From Myxococcales bacterium (lineage in GTDB: Bacteria > Myxococcota_A > UBA9042): a stretch of DNA of 64,000 bases. Each line of letters opens with the position of its first letter. The first letter of the stretch is position 1. This document shows, piece by piece, positions 11,490-19,840 of the stretch. Where the stretch lies: the NCBI GenBank assembly GCA_947491025.1, contig CANLIC010000003.1, positions 1-64,000 of the forward strand, given 5' to 3'. The notes beneath the pieces are model-generated. The model worked only from the letters and a program-made list of their open reading frames with translations. It was not told the DNA's origin and searched no databases. The position numbers and the translations under genes are program-made.

Positions 11490-13076
11490 TCAGCGCGGCA
11501 GGAACTCGGTCCGCATGTTGTCGTCGGTGATCGTTGGCTCGTTGGCGTGCTGGGCCAGCACTTCGGCGCAGGTCTGAAAGTACGCGGGATTGGCGCGGCG
11601 GCTCAGCAGATCTTGCAGGGCGGCAAGTCCCTCTGCGGTGGCGAGGTCGAGCACCGGCTTGCCCTGCAACTGCCAGGTACGCAGGGCCTCGCGCCAGCGG
11701 CCGAGGTCGAGGTCCAGGTGCTCAGCGTCGCTGACATACATGAAGTTGGAGAAGCGAAAGCCGCTGCGAAACGACCGGCAGGCCGTGACCATCGCCGCCG
11801 GAGCGTGGGTGGTGTTGAAGAAGAACACCCCGCCTCGCGCCAGCCGCTCGCGCACCAACGCGAAATACTCCTCCGACAGCAGGTTGGTGATGTGTCCGCG
11901 CCAGTGCCAGGTGGTGTTCTGGACGATGACGTCAAAATGCGAAGTCGGGTGCGCCGCAAGCCAGCGTCGGCCATCGTCGATGTGGACGACGACCTTGGGA
12001 TCGCTCAGCAGGGGGCTGACCTCCTTTTCGCCAGCGATCAGCTCCAGGTAGCCTGGGTTGATCTCGACCACCTCGAGCCGCTCGACGCCGGGTGCGCTAG
12101 CGATGACCTGCGCCCACGAGCCCGAGGCCAGGCCGACCATCAGCACGCGCCGCGGTGCCGGGTGCACCGCCGGCAGGGCGTAGGCGCGGTAGAGCAGGTT
12201 GCGGTCCGGCAGCAGCGTCACCGACAGGATGCCGTCGTAGACGCCACCGCCAAAGACGTGGCGCTCGCGGTCGACGGTGATGACGCCCGCGCGGTTCTCG
12301 ATGACGCGGGCGAACAGCTCTCCGCCATCGTACTCGAGCTTGCGCTGCAATTGCGGCCAGATGCGGGCATACAGGCGGTGGCTGGCGCTGACGGTCACGG
12401 CGGCGAGCGTGACCAGGGCCAACGCGCGCAGCAGCAGCGCCCGCCGCGGCAGACCGGCGGCGACGAACAAAAGCGCGGCGAGCGCCAGACCGACCAGCGT
12501 CAGCACGACCGAGGTCTGACGCAGCGTCAGGCGATCGAGCAAGACAAAGCCCGTGGCCAGCGAGCCGGCGGTGCAGCCGACGATGTTGGCGAGGTAGAGC
12601 AGCGACAGGCGCTCGCCAGCGCGGCGGTCGGGGACAATGCCGAGGTGGGCAACCAAGGGCAGCACGGCGCCACCGATCGCCGCCACGACGGCGATACCCG
12701 GCAAGGTCCACTGCCACGGCACCTTGGTGACGCCGAAGCCGATGGCCGGGACCAGGAGGAAGCCGCCAAACGCTGCCAGCGCCGTCAGCACGGCCGGCAG
12801 CTGCAGCCGGCGCCGCGCTCCTGGCGGCGACTCGGCCAGGTCCGCCGTCGCGCCGTCGCCGTCGGCCACCGTTGGCCCGGCCACCCCATCTCGGCACAGG
12901 CTCCGCGCCCACGCCGACCCGAGGGCGATGCCCGCCAGATAGGCCGCGAGCAGCACGCCAAACGAGCCGGCGCTGCCGCCGGTGACGAACGACAGCACGC
13001 GAAACCACACGATCTCTTGGCCAAGCGCCAGGAATCCAGCGGCCAGCACGGCGCACAGCGCGACGGGAAAACTCAC
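11490..13076 (-). CDS. Spermidine-synthase-like membrane protein, C-terminal half of a split fused MFS/SpdSyn
   Basis: 528 aa from a GTG that shares its first base with the TAG of the upstream gene (TAGTG). Residues 1-300 hold several transmembrane segments beginning ALCAVLAAGFLALGQEIVWF. Residues about 310-470 are a Rossmann methyltransferase-like spermidine synthase domain: VLMVGLASGSWAQ, LEVVEINPGYLEL, VHIDDGRRWL and FDVIVQNTTWHWRG. The related full-length proteins have an N-terminal half of repeated membrane helices fused to this; here that half is the separate gene 13076-13729. The real substrate is unknown and polyamine synthesis should not be assumed, as many membrane members are uncharacterised. 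Confidence 0.8.
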   Translation of the reverse strand: MSFPVALCAVLAAGFLALGQEIVWFRVLSFVTGGSAGSFGVLLAAYLAGIALGSAWARSLCRDGVAGPTVADGDGATADLAESPPGARRRLQLPAVLTALAAFGGFLLVPAIGFGVTKVPWQWTLPGIAVVAAIGGAVLPLVAHLGIVPDRRAGERLSLLYLANIVGCTAGSLATGFVLLDRLTLRQTSVVLTLVGLALAALLFVAAGLPRRALLLRALALVTLAAVTVSASHRLYARIWPQLQRKLEYDGGELFARVIENRAGVITVDRERHVFGGGVYDGILSVTLLPDRNLLYRAYALPAVHPAPRRVLMVGLASGSWAQVIASAPGVERLEVVEINPGYLELIAGEKEVSPLLSDPKVVVHIDDGRRWLAAHPTSHFDVIVQNTTWHWRGHITNLLSEEYFALVRERLARGGVFFFNTTHAPAAMVTACRSFRSGFRFSNFMYVSDAEHLDLDLGRWREALRTWQLQGKPVLDLATAEGLAALQDLLSRRANPAYFQTCAEVLAQHANEPTITDDNMRTEFLPR

Positions 13077-13729
13077 TACGTGCCCCCGCCGTCGAGCGCG
13101 GCAGGCGTCAAGGCAGCCGCGCCGCGGGCCCGGGCGTCCAGGGCCAGCGTCAGCAAGCCGATGCCCATGTTGAGCGCCGCCGCCAGCCAGACTGTGCGCT
13201 GCTGTCCGAGGGCGCCGAGCAGCAAGACGGCGGTGGCGAACGAGGCCGCGGCCGAGCCGAGCGTATTGACGAAGTAGAGCGCCCCGACCGAGCGACCGAC
13301 GTTGCCCGACACGGCGACCGCGTGCGCGACCAGCAGCGGCAGCGTCGAGCCCATCAGCGCGGTGGGCAGCACCAACAGCGCGAACGTCAAAGCGAACACC
13401 GCAGGGCCATCGACGCCGGCGGTCGCGGTCCCGACGGCGCGGAAGACCGGCAGCGACAAGGCGCCAAGCGTCCCGATGGCAAGCTCGATGGCGCCGAACC
13501 AGCGCAGCAGCCGCGCGCCCGGGCGCAGCGAGAGCCGGCCGCCCGCGTAGCTGCCGAGACCGAGCCCAAGCATGAACGCGGCCACCACGATGGTCACCGA
13601 CTCGATGTTGACGCCGTAGATCGCGAACAGGCTGCGTTGCCACACCACCTGGTAGACCAAGGCAGCGAAGCCCGAGACGAAGAACAACCCGAAGAGCCAG
13701 GGAAGTCCAAGAGTTGCAGCGGGGGCCAT
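13076..13729 (-). CDS. N-terminal membrane half of split fused MFS/SpdSyn protein
   Basis: 217 aa, almost entirely membrane helices: LGLPWLFGLFFVSGFAALV, TIVVAAFMLGLGLGSYAGG, FALTFALLVLPTALMGSTLP and GALYFVNTLGSAAASFATAV. These motifs (sGFAALVYQVVWQRSLF; AAFMLGLGLGS) are those of the first membrane repeat of fused MFS/spermidine-synthase proteins, and the next gene opens with the same pattern (GFLALGQEIVWFR; LLAAYLAGIALGS). ATG 13729 is chosen for its GGAG upstream. The one-base overlap with the next gene indicates tight translational coupling and a probable heteromeric complex of the two halves. Confidence 0.78.
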   Translation of the reverse strand: MAPAATLGLPWLFGLFFVSGFAALVYQVVWQRSLFAIYGVNIESVTIVVAAFMLGLGLGSYAGGRLSLRPGARLLRWFGAIELAIGTLGALSLPVFRAVGTATAGVDGPAVFALTFALLVLPTALMGSTLPLLVAHAVAVSGNVGRSVGALYFVNTLGSAAASFATAVLLLGALGQQRTVWLAAALNMGIGLLTLALDARARGAAALTPAALDGGGT

Positions 13730-13826
13730 CGCTCTCCACACACGGCGCGTCGGGCTGGCCGGCGCCTTTGCTGCACCGTGGCAGGGCGCTGCCTGGGCGT
13801 CAACGTGGCCGGGTAGGCCGCTGGCG

Positions 13827-15761
13827 TCACCGCGGCTTTGCCTCGGGCGTGGGCCGCGCCCGCGGATCGGCCGGCCAGCCGCGGCCATCGGCCTCGAGCT
13901 GTTGCGTCCAGCGCACAGCGTCGACCAGCGCTGCCTGCGCGGGTTCATCCTCGCCGCCGCGCCGGCTCCCCGCGCGGCCGGTGGTGAGCAGGTGCTTGCC
14001 GTAGATCAGGCCGACAGCGCCCTCAAAGCGCCATCGGTCGCCGAGCGCGCTCCAGCCGAGCCATGGCACAGGCTCATTGCGGAGTTGCAGCAGCTGCGCC
14101 AGCGTCGGCGCGAAATCGACCGAGGTCGTCGGCCAGTCGAGGCGCCGCGGCCAGTCGTGGGTCGGATCGCAGACCATCATCGCGACTTCGTCGAAGCGGC
14201 TATCGGCGATGTCCGGCGCGACCGCCCGGTAGGCCGCGCTCGGGTAGAGCGCGTGGTCGGCGGTGACGATGAGGACGGTGTCGCGCGCGCGCGGCCCCTT
14301 GGCGAGGGCGTCGACGATCGGTTGCAAGGCGGCGTCGAGGTTGTGAATGCCGTGCAGGATCGGCAGGTCGCGGCCCGGGTAGCGCTTCCAGTCTGGGCCT
14401 GGCTCGGTGCCGATGTGGGTCTCGATGGTCGAGACCGCCAGGGCGAAGGGGCGCTTGCCGGCCTCATCGCTGCGAAGGAACGCGCCGACGGCGGCGAGCA
14501 GCTGGCGGTCCGAGGGGCCGTAGTCGGGGCGTGCGATGGTCGCGCTCGGCAGCCACCGAGTCAGCACCTCTTGGTGCAGCAGCGTGTCTTGAAAGCCCCA
14601 GCCGTGGGCCTGGGCGCGGATCCATGTCGCCTCCGGCCGCGAGTGGCTCCAGTACATCGTGCGCCAGCCGGCGTCGGCCAGCAGGTGGGGCAGGCAACGC
14701 GTTGGACGGATGCTCCGCGGCATCACCACCGCCGCGGCCCAGGGATCGTACGACAGCGCCGGATACAGGCTGCACAGCTGACCGCGCAGGCCCGTGACCG
14801 TCGGCGTCACGTGGTTCTGCCAGCCGCGGACGACGCTGCACCGGCCGGCGAGGCGCTGCAGGACCGGCGTCAGGCCTGGAAACTGGCCGCCGTACGGCTC
14901 GAGCAGGCGCGCCGACAGGCTCTCGACGAAGAGGATGACGACGTTGGGCTGTGCCGGCGCCTCCGCTCGCCGCGCGAGCTGTGATGGCGCTTGCCAGATG
15001 TGATCGCGGGCGGTCGGGCAGCGCGCTTCGGGCCGCAGCTGCAGGCCATAGCGGCCGGCCACGCGCAGGGCCTCGGCGCTCGGCTGCTTTGCAGTCGGCG
15101 CGCCCTGCCAGAGCTCAACGAAGGTGTCGGCAAACGCGCGCAACGGCGAGCCGCTGACAAGGCCCACCTGCCCGATCGCCCGGTCGCGCTCGTCGCGCAG
15201 CGCCTCGAAGTCGCGGGCAGAGCGGGCCGTGACCAGCAGCAGCAACGCCAGAACGACCCGCGCCGCGGCATGCCACCGGCCCTTGGCGGCGCCGAACGCG
15301 CGTGCACCGAGCCATGCCGCGACCAAGACGACAGCGCTCGCAGCGGCGGTTTCCAGCGGCCGCAAGGCGTACGCAGCGTGCTCGATGTGGCGCAAATCCG
15401 AGGTCGACAGAAAGCCGCCGGCGGCCCTCACAGCCATCACCTCGGTGACTTGGGCGACCAGCAGACCGAGCAGCGTCAGGGCCGCCGGCCAAGGCCGCGC
15501 CACCGGCAACGCGGAGGCGCAGGCGGTGAGCGCCGTCGTCATGGCGGCGTCGCGAAGCACCCCGTCGAGCAGGAGGGGCAGCGTCCACCAGCGCAGCGCG
15601 CCCGTGGCCACGGCCTCGGGGTAGGCCAGCGCGGCCCACGCGACGCTCAGCCCCAGCCAGGCCGTCAACAGCCAGGCCGTGACCCGTGCAAGCTCGATGG
15701 TGGCGGCCCGAAGGTCGAAACGCGCCGGCGACTTGCCGCGATCGCTGCGCTCCGAGCCCAT
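13827..15761 (-). CDS. Membrane sulfatase / LTA-synthase-like alkaline phosphatase superfamily protein
   Basis: 644 aa. ATG 15761 is preceded by GGAG at 8 nt spacing; 25 further codons of open frame upstream lack such a site. About five transmembrane segments lie in the first 200 residues, followed by a periplasmic catalytic domain: NVVILFVESLSARLLEPYGG (metal and nucleophile region), HVTPTVTGLRGQLCSLYP, TIETHIGTEPG and IVTADHAL (metal-binding Asp-His). This matches the LTA synthase/phosphoethanolamine-transferase-type branch, which moves or cleaves lipid-linked phosphate or sulfate groups. The natural substrate cannot be read from sequence; Gram-negative members often modify glycans or lipids of the envelope. 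It is divergent from the ferroportin-like gene. Confidence 0.82.
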   Translation of the reverse strand: MGSERSDRGKSPARFDLRAATIELARVTAWLLTAWLGLSVAWAALAYPEAVATGALRWWTLPLLLDGVLRDAAMTTALTACASALPVARPWPAALTLLGLLVAQVTEVMAVRAAGGFLSTSDLRHIEHAAYALRPLETAAASAVVLVAAWLGARAFGAAKGRWHAAARVVLALLLLVTARSARDFEALRDERDRAIGQVGLVSGSPLRAFADTFVELWQGAPTAKQPSAEALRVAGRYGLQLRPEARCPTARDHIWQAPSQLARRAEAPAQPNVVILFVESLSARLLEPYGGQFPGLTPVLQRLAGRCSVVRGWQNHVTPTVTGLRGQLCSLYPALSYDPWAAAVVMPRSIRPTRCLPHLLADAGWRTMYWSHSRPEATWIRAQAHGWGFQDTLLHQEVLTRWLPSATIARPDYGPSDRQLLAAVGAFLRSDEAGKRPFALAVSTIETHIGTEPGPDWKRYPGRDLPILHGIHNLDAALQPIVDALAKGPRARDTVLIVTADHALYPSAAYRAVAPDIADSRFDEVAMMVCDPTHDWPRRLDWPTTSVDFAPTLAQLLQLRNEPVPWLGWSALGDRWRFEGAVGLIYGKHLLTTGRAGSRRGGEDEPAQAALVDAVRWTQQLEADGRGWPADPRARPTPEAKPR

Positions 15762-16011
15762 AGGAAGGTCTCCGCCCAGCTGCGCCACGAGGCCCTGGAT
15801 CGGCCGCAGTCGCCGCACGCTGCCATACAAGCACAATCGGCGGCTGGCGTCGATCGTCCGGCCGGGCCGGGCGCGGCCATCTCCTGCAGCGCCGCCCCAT
15901 TTACCACGGGCGCTGGCAGGGCCGCTGGCCTGGGCTCGACCGCGGCGCGGAAGCGCGTATCGTGCCGCCGCCGCCCTCGCCTACGCGCAGCGGCCGCCGC
16001 GCCGGAGCCCG

Positions 16012-17430
16012 ATGTCGCCGACCGACAGTGCGCCGCCCGACCCTGCGCCGCCCGACCGCCCGCTGCTCGACCCGGCGGCGTCCGACCACGCGCCCATTGC
16101 GCATTCCCCGGTGGACCGCACGCCGGAGACTCCCGCCTTTCCCCCGAGGCCGGGCCATGGCGCCACGCCGCCGGCTGCGGTTCGCGGCCGCCTGCTCTGG
16201 GCCCGCGGGTTTACCGCCGCCGGCGATCAGGCCTGGGAGATGGCGCTGCCGCTCGCAATCGCGGCCCTCTATCCGCGCAACGTCCAGCTCGTCGCCGGCA
16301 TCTGGTTGGTGCTGCGCGTCGCCCAGGCGCTGCTGGTGCAGCGGCTGATGGCGATGATCGACCGCTGGTCGCCGATCAGCGTCCTGCGCGTTGGTGTGCT
16401 CGGCCAGACGGCGGGCGTGGCGGCGACCTGGGCCAGCCTGGCTGTGATGGTGGCCGTGCGCATCGGGGGCGGCGATGAGCGCCTGCTCTGGCCCCTGCTC
16501 GCCGTCGCCCAGACCACCACCGCGCTCTGCGCCTCGCTGATGGACGTCGCCGTCGCCCAGTCCTGGCTGCCGCGCCTCTTCGCCGTGAGCGACCTGCCGC
16601 GCACCAACGTGCGGCTGCGCCAGATCGACCTCGGCGCCGAGGTGGTGATGCCGGTCGTCGCCGGCGCTGTGCTCGCCGCCGCGGATGCGCCGCTCATCGG
16701 TCTCGGCGTCATCGCTGCCCTGAATTTCACGAGCTTCATCCCTGAATACCGACTCCTGCGTCCGCTCGTCGCCGGCCTGCAGCGGCCCCCCGTGGCGGCG
16801 ACCGAGCGCTTCGACCTCGCCGCGCGCTGGAGACTCTGGCGAGCGCAGCCGATCTTCGGCTCGATGCTGGCCTACGCCTGCCTGTGGTCGACGATCTTGA
16901 CGCCCCACGGCGCCGTCCTCACCGCCTGGCTGCGCGGCGTGGGCGGCCTCGGCGACGCCGAGCTTGGGCTTTTTCGCGGCCTCGGCGCCGCTGGCGGCGT
17001 GTTTGGCGCGCAGCTGCACCACCTGGTGCGCCGCCGCTTTAGCGTCGTCGCGACTTCCCGCGGATTTGTCGCCTTTCAGGCCCTGGTCATCGTCCTTGGC
17101 ACCTTGGCCCTGGGCCTCGGCTGGCTGCCCGGGCTCCTCGTCGGCGTCGTCCTGTCGCGGGTCGGCCTCTTCGGCTTTGCGGTCGGGGAGGTGGAGATCC
17201 GTCAGCGCGGGGTCGCCGAGGAGGTACGTGGGCGCGTCTCCGGCCTCGCCGGCTCCATCAACCAGGCATCGACGGTGTTCGTCCTTCTGCTCGCCGCCGG
17301 TTTGCCGGGCGACGACAACTTGCTCGCGCTGTCGACCGTATCGGCCATCGCTGTGCTGATAGGCGCCGTCCAGTTCATCCGCTGGTCGCGGACCCCGGCG
17401 GCACATGCGCTGGCCCAGCGTGAGCTGTAG
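16012..17430 (+). CDS. Ferroportin (SLC40)-like metal exporter
   Basis: 472 aa, close to the size of the Bdellovibrio ferroportin homologue of known structure. ATG 16012 has GGAG four bases upstream. After a Pro/Asp-rich 60-residue cytosolic tail come about 12 membrane helices in ferroportin order: AAGDQAWEMALPLAIAALYP; VQLVAGIWLVLRVAQALLVQ with DRWSP; LPRTNVRLRQIDL, which matches the conserved family motif NATIRRIDL; LNFTSFIPEYRLL; and RGRVSGLAGSINQASTVFVL. These are positional matches to animal ferroportin recalled from memory, not a computed alignment. Predicted role: proton- or Ca2+-influenced export of Fe2+ or another divalent metal across the inner membrane. The Pro-rich N-terminal tail is unusual. 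Confidence 0.75.
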   Translation: MSPTDSAPPDPAPPDRPLLDPAASDHAPIAHSPVDRTPETPAFPPRPGHGATPPAAVRGRLLWARGFTAAGDQAWEMALPLAIAALYPRNVQLVAGIWLVLRVAQALLVQRLMAMIDRWSPISVLRVGVLGQTAGVAATWASLAVMVAVRIGGGDERLLWPLLAVAQTTTALCASLMDVAVAQSWLPRLFAVSDLPRTNVRLRQIDLGAEVVMPVVAGAVLAAADAPLIGLGVIAALNFTSFIPEYRLLRPLVAGLQRPPVAATERFDLAARWRLWRAQPIFGSMLAYACLWSTILTPHGAVLTAWLRGVGGLGDAELGLFRGLGAAGGVFGAQLHHLVRRRFSVVATSRGFVAFQALVIVLGTLALGLGWLPGLLVGVVLSRVGLFGFAVGEVEIRQRGVAEEVRGRVSGLAGSINQASTVFVLLLAAGLPGDDNLLALSTVSAIAVLIGAVQFIRWSRTPAAHALAQREL

Positions 17431-17673
17431 GACGCGGCGGCGATGGGCGGAGCCGGGTGGGCCGAAGCGCCCGACGCGCCCGAGGGCGTCCCCGCAGCCG
17501 GGTTCGCGACACCCACCCGACCCGATTCACCCCGGCTGCCATCGCTGAACTCGCCGACGCCGCGTCCTTTTTGTCGCTCGATTCGAGGGGCATGCGGCGG
17601 CGTGTTGCGTTTTGCGGCCTGCGCCGTCATGGAGATGCGGGCGGACCTGTGCCCGCTTCAACGGGAGGTCAAG

Positions 17674-18519
17674 GTGCGCGAGTGGAATGGAGACAAGATC
17701 GTCGCGGGGATCGTTTCGGCGCTGGTTTGCGGTCTGGGCCTCGCGTCATGCGTAGGTGGCAGCGGCGATGCCGGCGGCAACGCCGGGCAGGGCGCAGCCG
17801 ATAGCGCTGACGTTGCCGCCGACACGGAACAGTCCGGCAGTGACGCTGACCCGGCCGATGGCGGCAGCAGCGCCGGCAGCGACGCAGAACCTGGCGGCAC
17901 CGACACCGCGCAACCTGCCGGCACCGACGCCGACGCCGGCAGCCCAGACCAGGTCGCCGAGGATGTCGTCCTCGCCGATACCGCAGCGCCCACCGACGTC
18001 ACCGAGCCCGGCGGCCCGCTCACCCCGCAGGACTGGGGGCCCAGCTACTGCCCGACCGCGGGGCCGACGGTAGGCTACGCGGTTGGCGAAAGGCTCGGCG
18101 CCATCAAGGTCGTCGACTGCGACACCGGCGAGCCGCGCAGCTTGGACGAGCTCTGCGGCGCCGAGGCGCTGTGGCTCTTTGTCGCCCACAGCCACTGCCC
18201 GACCTGCAAGGGCACGGCTTCGATCACCCCGGACCTCGCGACGGAGTTCGCGCCTCAAGGCGTCGCCGTCGCGCACGTCGTCTACATCGACGACAGCCAG
18301 ACCTGCCCGAGCTGGCGGACCAAGTACAAGCTCGATGGCCACCCGAACGTGCGGGTCTACCGCGACCCGACCGGCGCCGCGTTTTCGGCCATCAAGACCA
18401 GCAATTACACGGCGCCACACCTGTTCGCCACCAGCACGCGCGTCATCACCCACAAGCAGCACGGCCTGTCGAGCAGCGGGGTGCGCGCCCAGATCAAGAA
18501 GGCGCTGTCCCAGCCCTGA
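17674..18519 (+). CDS. Thioredoxin-fold lipoprotein with CPTC motif
   Basis: 281 aa from a GTG with GGGAGG five bases upstream. The signal peptide ends at the lipobox GLASC (Cys26). A long Asp/Ala/Gly-rich linker (residues about 27-115) precedes a thioredoxin-like domain: LDELCGAEALWLFVAHSHCPTCKG with a CxxC redox pair, and GVAVAHVVYIDDSQTCPSW. The general pattern is that of TlpA/AhpC-like membrane-anchored thioredoxins, which reduce or oxidise periplasmic or surface disulfides. That would fit a genome coding for so many Cys-rich exoproteins, although the link is inference. It converges with the DUF4336-like gene. Confidence 0.78.
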   Translation: MREWNGDKIVAGIVSALVCGLGLASCVGGSGDAGGNAGQGAADSADVAADTEQSGSDADPADGGSSAGSDAEPGGTDTAQPAGTDADAGSPDQVAEDVVLADTAAPTDVTEPGGPLTPQDWGPSYCPTAGPTVGYAVGERLGAIKVVDCDTGEPRSLDELCGAEALWLFVAHSHCPTCKGTASITPDLATEFAPQGVAVAHVVYIDDSQTCPSWRTKYKLDGHPNVRVYRDPTGAAFSAIKTSNYTAPHLFATSTRVITHKQHGLSSSGVRAQIKKALSQP

Positions 18520-18551
18520 GTCGCTGCCGTCGAGATGCCCTTGGCGGCGAC
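18520..18551. terminator. Candidate bidirectional terminator hairpin
   Basis: GTCGCTGCC at 18520-18528 pairs with GGCGGCGAC at 18543-18551 (one mismatch) in the 42-bp gap between two convergent genes. There is no U tract, so it may act as a weak terminator or mRNA-end stabiliser. Confidence 0.35.
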
Positions 18552-18561
18552 TTCGGCGCCG

Positions 18562-19266
18562 CTAGGCAGCCGCGGCGTCGAGGACCGCGAGCACCCGCGT
18601 CTTGGCGTCTGGTCCGTCGATGACGAGGCCGTGGCAGGGCACATAGACGTCGAGCCCATGCTCGCGGATCGCCGCGGCGATCATCGAAGAAGCGTCGCGC
18701 TTCTTGGCGCCGAGCAGCTTGGCCGCGAGGCTGTTGTAGGCCAGCCCGGGGCCGGCCTTGAACAGGCGGAAGAGCAGTGAGAACAGAGGGTTGGGCGGCA
18801 GCTTCTCCATGTTGCACAGCAGCTCGTTGTTGAACACCACGACCTTAGCGCCCGCGCGATAGAAGAGCAGCAGATCGCCGTGCTTGCCCGGCGTCTCGAT
18901 GGCCGTGAGGCTTGTGCCAGCGAGCGAGCGCAGGGCGTCGAGGCCCTCGAGGGGCGGCAGGTCCTTCTGCTGCTTGGCGATGTGGCTGATGCCGCTCGTC
19001 GTGGCGATGAGCCGCGCCTTGGGAAAGCGCTTGTGCCAGATCGGCAGGCCCATGTGATGGAACGCGCCGGGCGAGACCAGCGCCGCGACCGTGCCGATTT
19101 TCTCGAGCTCGGCGAACGCGGACTCCTCGACTCCGGTGCCGGGGCTGTACACCGCCAGCTGTCCGTCGCCGAGGTCGGTCACCAGCGTGGTGATGGCGTT
19201 GCCGCGAAAATCGTAGGTGGCGGTGTAGGCACCGGCGGCTCCGGCGATGGGCTTCCAGGTCGTCAT
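18562..19266 (-). CDS. DUF4336-like metallo-beta-lactamase-fold protein
   Basis: 234 aa; ATG 19266 is preceded by GGGGGAG. The sequence shows DUF4336 features: SPGAFHHMGLPIWHKRFPKA (His-His where classical enzymes have HxHxDH), a DLLLFYRAGAKVVVFNNELL strand and a terminal CHGLVIDG that could supply another metal ligand. The classic HxHxDH motif is absent, so hydrolase activity is uncertain. A second member of the family is at 35670-36395. Upstream lies a short truncated gene on the same strand. Confidence 0.7.
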   Translation of the reverse strand: MTTWKPIAGAAGAYTATYDFRGNAITTLVTDLGDGQLAVYSPGTGVEESAFAELEKIGTVAALVSPGAFHHMGLPIWHKRFPKARLIATTSGISHIAKQQKDLPPLEGLDALRSLAGTSLTAIETPGKHGDLLLFYRAGAKVVVFNNELLCNMEKLPPNPLFSLLFRLFKAGPGLAYNSLAAKLLGAKKRDASSMIAAAIREHGLDVYVPCHGLVIDGPDAKTRVLAVLDAAAA

Positions 19267-19354
19267 CAACTCCCCCTTTGGTTCTTGTTCGTCTCTGTTG
19301 TCCGGACGTTTTTCGATCGCGGCGCCGGGCTCATACCAGCGCATGGAACCATTG

Positions 19355-19564
19355 TCACGCCGCCGGGATGGCCCTCGCGTGGCCCCCCAGCGCCCGCACC
19401 AGCCAGCGGTGGACCGGCGCCAGGCTGCCGAGGTGGTCGGCGCAGAACGCGACGAACTGCTGCTTGTTGCTCTCGAAGAACGCAGCCTCGTTGTGCTCAG
19501 ACAGCTCGCGCAAGAACGCCAAGCCGTCGGCCGGAATGCCCTGAAAGGTCGTGGAAGTGCTCAT
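19355..19564 (-). CDS. Truncated DUF2461-like protein
   Basis: 69 aa from ATG 19564, which has a strong GGGAGGAG site. The N-terminal residues (FQGIPADGLAFLRELSEHNEAAFFESNKQQF) match the start of the DUF2461/TIGR02453 family (FqGfp.eal.FL..L..NN...WF...k..Y). Those proteins are usually 210-230 aa; this one stops after 69, and the remaining 88 bp to the next gene hold no more of the domain. I read it as a 3'-truncated gene whose start region is still intact, or a small derived protein. Confidence 0.5.
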   Translation of the reverse strand: MSTSTTFQGIPADGLAFLRELSEHNEAAFFESNKQQFVAFCADHLGSLAPVHRWLVRALGGHARAIPAA

Positions 19565-19840
19565 CGGTCTCCTCCCTGCGCGCTGCCAACGGGCAGCCTC
19601 ATGGGTCTGCTGTCTTCGACGCCCCCGAGGGCGGGATGCGCGGCGGGCGCGAAGGCCTCTCCGCCGCACCTGCTCCACCTCGGCGCCTGCGCGCGGGATG
19701 GGCGCGCGCCTCGGCTGCGCCTGACCCTTCGCCGCGGCTCAGATGCTACGACGGCGTCTAAGGCTGCGAAAGGTGCGGCGCAGCACGTGAGCCGTCGCAT
19801 TCGCCCCTCCCTGGCTGCGGGTGCGACTCGCGTCAGGCGG

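Noticed and set aside
11340..13277. 645-codon plus-strand frame across the spermidine-synthase-like gene
   Set aside because: His/Gln/Arg-rich antisense shadow of a membrane protein with clear motifs on the other strand.
15762..15836. Longer start of the sulfatase-like protein
   Set aside because: ATG 15761 has GGAG at a proper distance, while the upstream start does not.
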